Assembly: GCA_002320285.1 (NCBI GenBank)
Contig: DCKE01000005.1
Coordinates: 451,499 to 489,516, forward strand
Source: Flavobacteriaceae bacterium UBA1682
GTDB lineage: Bacteria > Bacteroidota > Bacteroidia > Flavobacteriales > Flavobacteriaceae
Direction of reading: 5' to 3'
DNA length: 38,018 bases
A program made the translations under genes and the position numbers. Below, piece by piece: positions 15,857 through 23,812 of this stretch. The stretch's first letter is position 1; each line of letters opens with the position of its first letter. The notes under the pieces are model-generated. The model searched no databases and was not told where the DNA came from. It saw nothing but the letters and a program-made list of their open reading frames with translations.

Positions 15857-17062
15857 CTAATTTACTCCATGTTTAGAGAATATAACCGTTGAACAATTGC
15901 CTCCAAAACCGAAGGAATTAGACAATACATAGTTTATGGGCTTGTAGACCATTTTGGTTTGCGGGATCAGATTAAACTCTTGCATCGGTGTTTTGAAATT
16001 TAGATTCGGATACAACACATTGTGTTTCATAGCCAATAAACTAAAAACCGCTTCAATACCACCTGCTGCTGCTAAGGTATGTCCCGTATACGGTTTTGTA
16101 GAACTCATATCAGGTACCTCATCATTAAACACACGTAATAAGGCTCTTCCTTCCGAAAGGTCATTGTTTCCCGTTGCAGTTCCATGTGCATTGACATAGT
16201 CAATCTCACGGGGTTGGATACCGGCTAATTTCAGTGCTTTTTGCATGGCCAAAAAAGCCCCCTCACCCTCTTGTGAGGAAGCGGTTTGATGAAAAGCATC
16301 ATTGGCATTGCCATAACCGCATATATATCCCAAAACCGTTTTTCCACCTTCAGTTATGGCCCGCTCCGACTCCAATACCAAATAAGCAGCAGCTTCACCG
16401 AGATTTAAACCTTTTCTATTTTGATCGAAAGGAGCGTTGTACTCGTCCGACAAAATCATCAATGTTTTAAAACCGTTGATCGTGAACTTAGACATCGCAT
16501 CTGCACCTCCAACAATCACGCGATCCAGTTTCCCCGATTGTATCAATCGACAACCGAGCATGATTGCATTTGCAGCAGAAGAACAAGCCGTGCTAATGGT
16601 GGTGACTACCGATTCAATTCCCAAATAATCGGCAATTTTCTTACTGCTGTCTCCCCCGTGATGACTCGTAATGTATTTACGCGTTTCCGGTTTATCAAAA
16701 TAGTCGTAAAAATACTTCTCGGTAAAATCCATACCACCGACACTAGTCGATGATATCAGCCCCGTTTTATATGCATTTATATCTACAATTCCCGCGCTGT
16801 CGATGGCTTGTTTGGCGGCATAAGCCCCTAATAAAGCGGTTCGCGTAAAACTGTTGTCAGATGGCAAATCAAGCCGATCAATCAATTCTTCATTCGTCCA
16901 TTTGATTTCTCCCACAAAAATATCGGGTGAATGTACTGTCTCCAGTTGTGTCAACCTCGTTAATCCGTGTTTGCCCTGAAGTAGGGATTCCAGATTTTCG
17001 TCTACGGTAGTACCAATAGCGGTTATAATACCCATTCCCGTAATAGCTACCTTATGTTGCAT
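15857..17062 (-). CDS. Beta-ketoacyl-ACP synthase (KAS I/II, active)
   Basis: The 401-residue KAS starts MQHKVAITGMGIITAIG. Its complete catalytic set is Cys160 in TISTACSSAANAI, His293 in NAHGTATGNND and His328 in YTGHTLAAAGG. It ends with the family's SNSFGFGGNCSTVIF motif. It should extend the ACP-bound chain by two carbons per cycle using malonyl-ACP. It lies 2 bp after the ACP gene and 77 bp before the degenerate KS gene, so a KS-CLF heterodimer with that protein is a natural hypothesis. Which of the three active KAS-I/II enzymes builds the polyene and which feeds the dialkylresorcinol branch cannot be decided from sequence. Confidence 0.92.
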   Translation of the reverse strand: MQHKVAITGMGIITAIGTTVDENLESLLQGKHGLTRLTQLETVHSPDIFVGEIKWTNEELIDRLDLPSDNSFTRTALLGAYAAKQAIDSAGIVDINAYKTGLISSTSVGGMDFTEKYFYDYFDKPETRKYITSHHGGDSSKKIADYLGIESVVTTISTACSSAANAIMLGCRLIQSGKLDRVIVGGADAMSKFTINGFKTLMILSDEYNAPFDQNRKGLNLGEAAAYLVLESERAITEGGKTVLGYICGYGNANDAFHQTASSQEGEGAFLAMQKALKLAGIQPREIDYVNAHGTATGNNDLSEGRALLRVFNDEVPDMSSTKPYTGHTLAAAGGIEAVFSLLAMKHNVLYPNLNFKTPMQEFNLIPQTKMVYKPINYVLSNSFGFGGNCSTVIFSKHGVN

Positions 17063-17064
17063 AA

Positions 17065-17322
17065 TTACTTTGTTCTATTTGCCCCTATATATTGAGCCAT
17101 GGTTTCTATAGATTGGAAAATCGTCTTTCCCTCTTTTGGATCGCTTAGTTTAATACCATAATCCTTGTCCATCAAAACAATCAATTCTAAAGCATCGATA
17201 GAGTCTAACCCCAAACCATCTCCGAAAAGAGGATCATTGTCTTGAATATCGTCTACTGAAATATCTTCTAAATTTAAAACCTCTACAATCTTGTTTTTCA
17301 ATTCTGTTTTTAATTCTTCCAT
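17065..17322 (-). CDS. Acyl carrier protein (KS-cluster copy)
   Basis: This 85-residue acidic helical protein has the phosphopantetheine site GLGLDSIDALEL, the modified Ser being Ser41. Length and helix pattern fit a stand-alone type II ACP. It would carry the growing aryl polyene as a thioester. It sits between the half-length KS gene (4 bp away) and the active KS gene (2 bp away), so it is tightly coupled to the condensing enzymes. A second ACP is encoded at 26762-27013 next to the other KS/KR pair, so the locus may separate two chains or two stages by carrier. Confidence 0.93.
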   Translation of the reverse strand: MEELKTELKNKIVEVLNLEDISVDDIQDNDPLFGDGLGLDSIDALELIVLMDKDYGIKLSDPKEGKTIFQSIETMAQYIGANRTK

Positions 17323-17326
17323 TTTT

Positions 17327-17917
17327 TTACTTTATAATTTTTTGTATTTCTATTTTATTATGTGCTTTTGTACCTTGCTTCTCCACGAGATAACCAACCA
17401 GTTTATAGGATTCTTGATAATACTCAACCCAGCCACAAAGCACTTTACTCGCCTTATTGCTCTGCAATAAATAGTTTGCATTAGCCAGCATCAAATCTAC
17501 GGGAAAAGAAGCTGCTACAAAAAAAGCATTTTCTGATCTCAATTGGTGTTTAATACTAATTTCACCCAGACATATATTTGCCAATGTATAAACGAACACT
17601 GCAGGACTCGGATAATAGGCCGTTTTGTCAGCAATACTTTGTTGGTGTTTGATATCCGTATCTAAACTCGATGATTTATTCGCTAAAATCACAGCTATAT
17701 CTTGGGCTTGGTCGTCTTTATTTAAAAGAAATTCCACGCCTAAAAGAGCTAATTTACTCAGGCTATCCATTTTAAAAAATTTGGGATACGCCATGTTCAA
17801 ATGCTGATAAATCTCTTTGGCAAACACTGAAAAATCTCCTGCGTCTGACCTAAAAACTTCCTGCCCTTGCACGGATACCACTCCTTGCTCTATGACGACG
17901 TATTTTGATATATGCAT
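17327..17917 (-). CDS. Half-length ketosynthase-like protein without active Cys
   Basis: The chosen start at 17917 (MHISKYVV) gives 196 residues. A start 19 codons earlier would overlap the previous KS gene, and the chosen ATG has an AAAGAAGA-type purine stretch just upstream. The protein follows the N-terminal half of a KAS: a central IAVILANKSSSLDTD strand, then PSPAVFVYTLANICLGEISI (the KS 'nip' region), then NAFFVAASFPVDLMLANA where a KS has its active-site Cys. Here that site is Ala/Ser, and the whole C-terminal lobe with both catalytic His is absent. It is not an obvious recent truncation, since it ends cleanly 4 bp before the ACP gene. A structural partner of a KS or ACP is the likeliest role. 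Confidence 0.75.
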   Translation of the reverse strand: MHISKYVVIEQGVVSVQGQEVFRSDAGDFSVFAKEIYQHLNMAYPKFFKMDSLSKLALLGVEFLLNKDDQAQDIAVILANKSSSLDTDIKHQQSIADKTAYYPSPAVFVYTLANICLGEISIKHQLRSENAFFVAASFPVDLMLANANYLLQSNKASKVLCGWVEYYQESYKLVGYLVEKQGTKAHNKIEIQKIIK

Positions 17918-17930
17918 TTCTTCTTTCACT

Positions 17931-19052
17931 TTAATTGACTTTTTCCAAGATGATTGCAGCATTGGTCCCTCCAAATCCAGAAGCCGTTTTCAGTATTCGA
18001 TGAATCTTTTGATACTGATTTTTCGTCGTGACATTTAGCTTTTCAGAGGTTCCCTGTACTTCAAAACCCTTGCTGACAATTAAACTGTCTTGGCTCATCG
18101 CCATCATAGCCATAACTACTTCTAATAAACCAGAAGCACCTAGGGTATGTCCATAATATCCCTTTAGACTGTGCAACGGAATATGTTGCATGCCCAATCG
18201 ATGAAATGCGATGGATTCCATCTCATCATTAAAAACTGTAGCCGTACCATGAGCAGAGATCATATCTATCGTATCGCTTTCAATACCCGCCTCCGCAAGT
18301 GCTCTGCACACGCTTTGATATAATCCTTCTCCGGTTCGCGATGGGCCTGAAATATGATTGGCATCTCCAATGGAAGCCTCTCCGCTGATTTCAACAGAAT
18401 GTTTTTCCTGATCTCCGGCAACATAAATGGCAGCTGACGCTTCTCCCAAACTGACTCCAGTTCGATTCACATCATACGGTTTGCAGGCCGTATTACCCAT
18501 CGCTTGAAAAGAATTGAAACCCGAAACAACAAATTCTGAGAGTATATCTGCTGCTACTACATAAACCTCATCGAACTGATCCATTTGAATCATTCGTTTT
18601 GCTACGCTTATTGCCAGAACCCCAGAAACACAAGCATTGCTTACCAATATGGGTTCAGTGCTAAAACCGTAGCGATTTGCTATCTTCTTCGCTAGAATAG
18701 TCATATCCGCTTGTAGCGGGTCTGCAGTTTCTAAAAAATCTATATTCCCTTTAGTTGTAGAAATGATTAAACCCGTCTTGGCGTGAATACCGCGCTTTTG
18801 AACCATCGGATCAAGAGCTAAAAACAGTAATTTTTCCAAACGACTCGTTTCTAAATCCCTTTTACCAAGTTTACTAAATGCCTGATCCAACTTGTAGTCG
18901 TCGATTTTAGACGCATAAAAGTCCGTCAGCCCCCCCAATTGATCAATAAGAGCAATACCGGTTTCACTGCGTTGTATGGCTTGCCAATTGCGCTCTAGAT
19001 CAAAACCTAGCGGAGTGATGCAATTGGCGTCATTTATATATACTTTCTTCAT
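17931..19052 (-). CDS. Beta-ketoacyl-ACP synthase (KAS I/II, active)
   Basis: The 373 residues begin MKKVYINDANCITPLGFDLE, much like the start of the degenerate KS at 14739-15779. Catalytic residues are complete: Cys141 in SNACVSGVLAI, His268 in SAHGTATVFND and His302 in YGHTLGASG; the C-terminal motif is TASGFGGTNAAIILE. It should be a condensing enzyme for the aryl polyene chain. The shared N-terminus with the Cys-less KS suggests the two arose by duplication and might pair. The ATG is 1 bp after the thioesterase stop, and the half-length KS gene starts 13 bp after its own stop. Confidence 0.92.
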   Translation of the reverse strand: MKKVYINDANCITPLGFDLERNWQAIQRSETGIALIDQLGGLTDFYASKIDDYKLDQAFSKLGKRDLETSRLEKLLFLALDPMVQKRGIHAKTGLIISTTKGNIDFLETADPLQADMTILAKKIANRYGFSTEPILVSNACVSGVLAISVAKRMIQMDQFDEVYVVAADILSEFVVSGFNSFQAMGNTACKPYDVNRTGVSLGEASAAIYVAGDQEKHSVEISGEASIGDANHISGPSRTGEGLYQSVCRALAEAGIESDTIDMISAHGTATVFNDEMESIAFHRLGMQHIPLHSLKGYYGHTLGASGLLEVVMAMMAMSQDSLIVSKGFEVQGTSEKLNVTTKNQYQKIHRILKTASGFGGTNAAIILEKVN

Positions 19053-19053
19053 T

Positions 19054-19500
19054 TTATAACAAACCTATTTTCTTTTTCCACGCTTCAAAAAAAGGCGGAA
19101 TATTTAACGTCAAATTGCCCTCTTCATCTAAAAAAACCTGAGTCGTTTCTCCCGTACACACTATTTGATTCTCGCTATTGTAAATTTTAAATCTAAACAC
19201 CATTTTTGCGGCAGGTGTATCCACAAAGATCGTTTCAATACGCACCACATCTCCATATTTAAGCGGTAATTTATGTTCACAAACCGATTTTACGATTGGT
19301 GTACTATAACCGTGACGCATCACATCCAAATACGAAATCTGATGCTTGCGACCGAATGCTTCTCTTCCATCTTCGAAATAGCTAATATAATTACCGTGCC
19401 AAACAATTCCCAATGCGTCGGTTTCGTTAAAGCGAATTCTAATATCGCAAGTCACCGTTAATTCGGGAACTTCTTTATACAGATCTTTTTTTCTTATCAT
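19054..19500 (-). CDS. 4HBT-type acyl-CoA/ACP thioesterase
   Basis: This 148-residue hotdog protein has the 4-hydroxybenzoyl-CoA thioesterase signature: RFNETDALGIVWHGNYISYFEDGREAF contains the catalytic-type Asp28 and the WHGNYI segment, and is followed by a helix ending in MRHG. It would hydrolyse an aryl or acyl thioester, releasing or proofreading the chain. Aryl polyene loci commonly contain such a thioesterase. The ATG lies 26 bases inside the ABC permease gene and no later Met fits the domain, so the overlap is real. The next KS gene starts 1 bp after its stop. Confidence 0.9.
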   Translation of the reverse strand: MIRKKDLYKEVPELTVTCDIRIRFNETDALGIVWHGNYISYFEDGREAFGRKHQISYLDVMRHGYSTPIVKSVCEHKLPLKYGDVVRIETIFVDTPAAKMVFRFKIYNSENQIVCTGETTQVFLDEEGNLTLNIPPFFEAWKKKIGLL

Positions 19501-20758
19501 ACAAAATTGATATGGTGACCATTAAAACGAAAAACAAAAACAACAGGCTGAGTTCTCCGAATATATCCATTATAGAACCGTTGCGCAGTAAGATATTATA
19601 ATATCCGCTAAGAGCCCAATTCATCGGTGATAATTTTGAAACGTATTGCATGACCTCGGGCATTGCAAAAACGGGAATCCAAACACCCCCAACCGCTGCC
19701 AGAATAACTACAAAAGTTGCTCCAAAAGGGGAGGATTGTTCTTGAGTTTTAGCCAGTGTTCCTAGTAATATTCCAAGACCTATAGCGGCTAATCCGGCAA
19801 ACAGCGTCATTACGGTTAATAAGATAAAATAGCCCTGTACTTCAAAACGAGGCAATCCAATTTGTGGAAACACTAAGTTACCGACCAAAATAATGGCGTA
19901 AAACTGCAACAGACAAATCAACAGATAGGTGATGGTTTTTCCGGCTAGCAGTATATATGTCGGTGTTGGATTGCAACGCAAACGCACCTGAGTACCCAAG
20001 GTCTTTTCTTTGACAATATTTATCGATAGCGGCACCATGATAAAGAAAATCGCAAACAAGGTCCATGCCGGAACATTGTGTTGCACCGAATTGGGCTTGT
20101 TTGCTTGCTCTACAGCTTTGGGAGACATTTCTTTAAATTGGATAAAATCTCTAACTCCCGCTGCTAATGGCGCACTTCCCTCACCAAGACTTTCCTGAAA
20201 AGCACTGTAAATCAGTTGATTTTCTGTTTGAGCAATCATTTTATCAATCGCATTTTTAATGCCCTCTTTAAAAGTACTCTGAGTCGCGGGGTCAAAGTAA
20301 AAATGAATCTGTTTGGGCGTAATTTCTCTAGCTCCTGTTTTCACTGTCGGCTCTAAGCTAAAATCCTCCAATATGCTTTCGACATTTTGATTGATTTTTG
20401 CTTTTAAATCAACCGATAAATCTTTAGGTAAAACTAAAGCCATTTGATAAGAACCTTTATTGACTTCCTTTTTTGCCAGTTCCTCTGTAATAGCGATCCC
20501 ATCCAACTTATCGATCCACAGGAAAGTTCCCGAAGCATTGATCTGTTTCTTGATGGTATCGGAGATACTACCTCCATCGTTATCGACCAAAATTATCGGT
20601 AATTTTTTATCTGATATCGCTTGGTAGGAACTGTTTTGAATTAAAGTAACCGTCACTACTAAAATCAACGGCATAACAAATAAGATGATCAAACCGCCAA
20701 AATCTCTTTTGAGCAGTAGTAATTCCTTTTTAATAGACATCCACAATTTATACCACAT
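19475..20758 (-). CDS. ABC-2 type transporter permease
   Basis: This 427-residue membrane protein has the usual ABC-2 layout: one N-terminal TM (FGGLIILFVMPLILVVTVTL), a ~180-residue extracytoplasmic domain, then about five TMs in the C-terminal half (from VPAWTLFAIFFIMVPLSINI to LLFLFFVLMVTISIL). The conserved EKTLGTQVRLRCNPTPTY loop between TM segments is the family signature. It pairs with the ATPase encoded just upstream, whose stop it overlaps by 11 bases. These exporters often move lipids, polyketides or drugs; pigment or precursor export is likely but unproven, and the MMPL protein is a second export candidate. Confidence 0.9.
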   Translation of the reverse strand: MWYKLWMSIKKELLLLKRDFGGLIILFVMPLILVVTVTLIQNSSYQAISDKKLPIILVDNDGGSISDTIKKQINASGTFLWIDKLDGIAITEELAKKEVNKGSYQMALVLPKDLSVDLKAKINQNVESILEDFSLEPTVKTGAREITPKQIHFYFDPATQSTFKEGIKNAIDKMIAQTENQLIYSAFQESLGEGSAPLAAGVRDFIQFKEMSPKAVEQANKPNSVQHNVPAWTLFAIFFIMVPLSINIVKEKTLGTQVRLRCNPTPTYILLAGKTITYLLICLLQFYAIILVGNLVFPQIGLPRFEVQGYFILLTVMTLFAGLAAIGLGILLGTLAKTQEQSSPFGATFVVILAAVGGVWIPVFAMPEVMQYVSKLSPMNWALSGYYNILLRNGSIMDIFGELSLLFLFFVLMVTISILYDKKKRSV

Positions 20759-21506
20759 CGCGCAAATTTTTACCAGTTACAGCTATAAATACATCTTCGA
20801 GGTTTTTAGCACCTTGGATTTGAGCGATTAATTCGCTTGGTGTTCCTTCCACAAATAATCTTCCGCGATCGATGATCCCTATTTGGGTACACAGTTCTTG
20901 CGCTTCCACCAAATGGTGTGAGGTGTAAATGATGGTTGTTCCATTTGCATTGAGTTCTTTTAGAAACTGAATTATAGCGGTTTTAGATTGTACATCTACG
21001 CCCACTGTTGGTTCATCTAAAAACAATAATTTAGGCTGATGTAAAACACCCGCGATCAAATTAACGCGGCGTTTCATACCACCGGAATAGGTTTCTACCC
21101 TTTTATTGGCAAAGGCACTTAACCCCAGAACCTCCAAGCTTAAAGCTACTTTCTCTCTTAAAATCTTACCTTTTAAACCATACATACTTCCGAAGTACAT
21201 CAGGTTTTCTGTCGCCGTCAAAGTCGGATACAAGGCGTATTCTTGCGGAACCACCCCGATATTGCTTTTGATTTCAGTAGGGTGTTGTTTATAATTCCAA
21301 TTCAGTATCGTAAAGTTCCCTGCTGTAGGCTCTAACAAGCCACAAAGCATTGCGATTAAGCTCGTTTTACCTGCCCCATTAGGTCCCAATAAACCATAAA
21401 TTTCCCCTTCTTGAATATCTAAACTCAAGTCATTCACTGCAAATAAATCTGCGTCCTTGTATTTTTTATACAAGTTTTCGATATGTATGATGGAACTGGC
21501 TACCAC
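20748..21506 (-). CDS. ABC transporter ATP-binding protein
   Basis: The 252-residue ATPase has Walker A GPNGAGKTS (41-49), a C-loop reading YSGGMKRR instead of LSGGQ, Walker B LLFLDEP and an H-loop in IIYTSHH. The YSGG signature is common in ABC-2/DrrA-type exporters. It probably starts at GTG 21506 (MVASS), 1 bp after the BtrH-like stop; no ATG lies before the first strand. It energises the permease encoded immediately downstream. Position between a BtrH-like acyltransferase gene and a thioesterase gene ties it to the pigment pathway. Confidence 0.93.
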   Translation of the reverse strand: MVASSIIHIENLYKKYKDADLFAVNDLSLDIQEGEIYGLLGPNGAGKTSLIAMLCGLLEPTAGNFTILNWNYKQHPTEIKSNIGVVPQEYALYPTLTATENLMYFGSMYGLKGKILREKVALSLEVLGLSAFANKRVETYSGGMKRRVNLIAGVLHQPKLLFLDEPTVGVDVQSKTAIIQFLKELNANGTTIIYTSHHLVEAQELCTQIGIIDRGRLFVEGTPSELIAQIQGAKNLEDVFIAVTGKNLRDVV

Positions 21507-21507
21507 T

Positions 21508-22503
21508 TTATACTGCTTTTTTTAATTTTTTAAAAAATTGTTCTTCCAAATCCGCTAAATCCAACAACAAATCTGATAGCACTTTATATACATCTTCTTG
21601 ATTACTTCTCTTTTTATATACCCGAGCGGCTTCGACTGCAAAATCACGCCAGAGATCTCCGATTTGCGTCATTTCCATCGATAGTTCTTTCAGCTCCGGA
21701 TTGTTTAAGATTTGTGAAGCCTCTTGTAGAAACGCCGCATAAATAAAACGAAAACCACCACCTCCGGTGCCGATTTCTTCTTGCATACGCACCATCTGAG
21801 CCAAATAGTGATTTGCCTTTCTCACGCCCACTTTGTTCGGCCACTTCAAAATGCTTTTGGCCACCATTCTCATACCGCGAACGCCAATAATCGGAACGGG
21901 AGCCAACATATCGTTACAGGTTTTTTTGATTGCTTTTTTAATTGCTTTCTGCCAGTCGATATGCTCTGGAATATAAATCGGATAATAAATCTGACCTTTA
22001 GGAGCAAACGCTCCCTTTGCAAATCGAACCCGCTCCAAATCACTCTCCGTCAGTCGGGTGACCTGTTCCATTACCGGATCACTGACCAAAAATTCGCTGT
22101 CTTCCTTGCCATATACCACCAAGTTGTGCGCGTTAAAATGAAACTTATATTCATCGGGGAAATACGTTAAATGATAGACGCCAACCTGTAATCCCGATGG
22201 GATATCATTTTGTAGATTTTGTTCTAATACCTGTTGGGCTTTTGCCTTATCGTAAAATTTAATTCTTTTAATCTTTATACCTAAACGCTTAGCCACTCTG
22301 TTAAAAATAAGTCCTGGTAGCGGTCTATAACTAATGGCCGGAGCATGATTGACCTTTATAAAGGGTAGATACACAAAAAACAAACCCGAGCCCAAACCGA
22401 AAACCATCGGTTCACTGATCTGAATTCCTTTGTTTTTTAATAAATTAGAAGCTACACCATTTTCACAATGAGCCGACTGTTGATGCGTAAATTCTAGTTG
22501 CAT
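21508..22503 (-). CDS. BtrH-like papain-fold protein (BtrH_N plus DUF4872-type)
   Basis: This 331-residue protein looks like the BtrH N-terminal family followed by a DUF4872-type helical region. The N-terminus QQSAHCENGVASNLL gives a probable nucleophile at Cys13, and FNAHNLVVYG (His126) and VSDPV (Asp142) complete a Cys-His-Asp set as in C39/papain-like folds. After ~195 residues the chain is helical (KAIKKAIKK, EIGTGGGGFRFIYAAFLQEA). In butirosin biosynthesis BtrH moves an acyl group from an ACP to an acceptor. Here that would fit transfer of the polyenoyl chain onto the dialkylresorcinol or another acceptor. The start overlaps the upstream stop as TAATG, and the ABC ATPase gene follows after 1 bp. 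Family assignment is from motif memory. Confidence 0.8.
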   Translation of the reverse strand: MQLEFTHQQSAHCENGVASNLLKNKGIQISEPMVFGLGSGLFFVYLPFIKVNHAPAISYRPLPGLIFNRVAKRLGIKIKRIKFYDKAKAQQVLEQNLQNDIPSGLQVGVYHLTYFPDEYKFHFNAHNLVVYGKEDSEFLVSDPVMEQVTRLTESDLERVRFAKGAFAPKGQIYYPIYIPEHIDWQKAIKKAIKKTCNDMLAPVPIIGVRGMRMVAKSILKWPNKVGVRKANHYLAQMVRMQEEIGTGGGGFRFIYAAFLQEASQILNNPELKELSMEMTQIGDLWRDFAVEAARVYKKRSNQEDVYKVLSDLLLDLADLEEQFFKKLKKAV

Positions 22504-22907
22504 TAATCTCCTTTGTAATTTTTTAACTCTTCAATATTGATGTCAAAAACCGTGGCATAACGTTGAAGTATTTTTTTATTTAATTTATTGAAAACCGAAG
22601 GTTTTGCATGTCTCTTTACACGCCAAACCCACATATTCATATAGGCTCCCAAGGTATTCCAATCCATTCTATGTAATTCCATAAAATAGACGATTGGGCT
22701 TACCAATTGGTCTTTTACATCACTTTTAGCCTGATCAATACGCTCTTGTAACAGTTTAAGTGTTTCTTGTTGCACTATACTCTTTGGCTCCCAACCCGTA
22801 CTCAATTCCGTGGTATAGTTACCTTGGTCGTCGACTGCATAACACAGCTCTTTTACCTGAACGCTTTCCAAATTACTTTTATCTTGTGGAACTTCTGATT
22901 TTTTCAT
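22503..22907 (-). CDS. Small protein with HTH-like C-terminus, unknown function
   Basis: These 134 residues form no family I can name with certainty. The first ~50 are polar. The C-terminal ~60 residues run in the order of a Cro/C1-type helix-turn-helix: SPIVYFMELHRMDWNTLGAY, a short turn, VWRVKRHAKPSVF (recognition-helix-like, basic), LNKKILQRYATVF and finally DINIEEL, a common ending of XRE domains. It may be a regulator, or may merely use the fold as a protein-protein module. It is coupled on both sides: ATGA overlap with the upstream dehydratase gene and TAATG overlap with the BtrH-like gene, so it is made together with that enzyme. Confidence 0.7.
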   Translation of the reverse strand: MKKSEVPQDKSNLESVQVKELCYAVDDQGNYTTELSTGWEPKSIVQQETLKLLQERIDQAKSDVKDQLVSPIVYFMELHRMDWNTLGAYMNMWVWRVKRHAKPSVFNKLNKKILQRYATVFDINIEELKNYKGD

Positions 22908-23374
22908 GTTACCGTCTTTTGTAATAGTAGATTAATCTCAGCATTTAATAAAATGGTCGTTCCCAAATAAGTTATTACAGTCATCGTACAGATCGAATAA
23001 GCCGGTGTATTAAACTTTGACGTTAATTTCGCCTCTGTTACAATCGTATCACCTACTTTGGGAAGTTGGTGTATGGTAAGATTTTTTATCGAACTGATGA
23101 AGCCCAATAAATTTGCGTTCTTAATTTCTTTTTGATCCTCATCGAAAAAATAGGTTTGCCCTACAATTGCAGAACATGTCTGAGCAGCATTTTCGATTAA
23201 ACCGGCCTCTTGAAAGCGATCATCATGTACAAAAACATCAGCAGCATCAATCAAGAAACTCGTTTTAACCTGCTCATGGCTTATTTCCGAAATGATATCA
23301 ACCATCAACATCGGTTTGCAATGCGGCAGATATTTTTTTATCTTGATTTTCTTTTGATTTCCCAAAATATCCAT
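22904..23374 (-). CDS. FabZ/ApeP-like hotdog dehydratase, subunit candidate 2
   Basis: This 156-residue hotdog protein has CKPMLMVDIISE near the N-terminus (the FabZ strand usually reading PFLLVD) and a central helix with VFVHDDRFQEAGLIENAAQT, which keeps His50 and Glu61 in catalytic-like positions although the FabZ GHFPxxP wording is lost. It would remove water from 3-hydroxyacyl-ACP to give the conjugated enoyl unit. Its neighbour at 23376-23810 shares the same plan with only 1 bp between, so a two-subunit dehydratase, as described for aryl polyene systems, is plausible. The stop overlaps the next ATG as ATGA. Confidence 0.85.
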   Translation of the reverse strand: MDILGNQKKIKIKKYLPHCKPMLMVDIISEISHEQVKTSFLIDAADVFVHDDRFQEAGLIENAAQTCSAIVGQTYFFDEDQKEIKNANLLGFISSIKNLTIHQLPKVGDTIVTEAKLTSKFNTPAYSICTMTVITYLGTTILLNAEINLLLQKTVT

Positions 23375-23375
23375 A

Positions 23376-23810
23376 TCATTGAGCTATAACGGTTTTCATT
23401 TCCCCTTTTGCGATGATAGTATCGCCGCAAAAAGTTTCTACTTCTACTAGAGTCACACCCATAAATTCTTGTACTATATGAGCCTTACTAATCATCTTTT
23501 CGGAGACCTCTGGCAATCGATAAATGACAATATTTTTTATAGATCCAATATAACCTACTGGTGCAGGAATGCCCTTACATAAAAAATCATAACCCGTATG
23601 CAACGCTACGGTTTGAGCCATATGTTCAATGATACCGGCTTCTTGTAAAAGATTATCGTGAACAAGTATATTACTTGTTAAAACGGTTAAAGTCGCTTCA
23701 ATATCCTTGTCGGAAAAAGACAGCAATCCGTCGACCATCACTATAGGATCTCTTTGCGGAATCAACCGCATGATTTGTTTGGAATCCAGTATAGGCAAAT
23801 TCACATCCAT
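23376..23810 (-). CDS. FabZ/ApeP-like hotdog dehydratase, subunit candidate 1
   Basis: The ATG at 23810 gives 144 residues starting MDVNLPIL; a GTG three codons earlier would overlap DarB by 7 bases and is less likely. The hotdog helix reads ILVHDNLLQEAGIIEHMAQTVA, with His51 and Glu62 as probable catalytic residues, and RDPIVMVDGLLSF matches the FabZ strand before it. It is closely related in layout to the protein encoded next (22904-23374). Role: 3-hydroxyacyl-ACP dehydration during polyene building. It begins 2 bp after the darB stop. Confidence 0.86.
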   Translation of the reverse strand: MDVNLPILDSKQIMRLIPQRDPIVMVDGLLSFSDKDIEATLTVLTSNILVHDNLLQEAGIIEHMAQTVALHTGYDFLCKGIPAPVGYIGSIKNIVIYRLPEVSEKMISKAHIVQEFMGVTLVEVETFCGDTIIAKGEMKTVIAQ

Positions 23811-23812
23811 AA

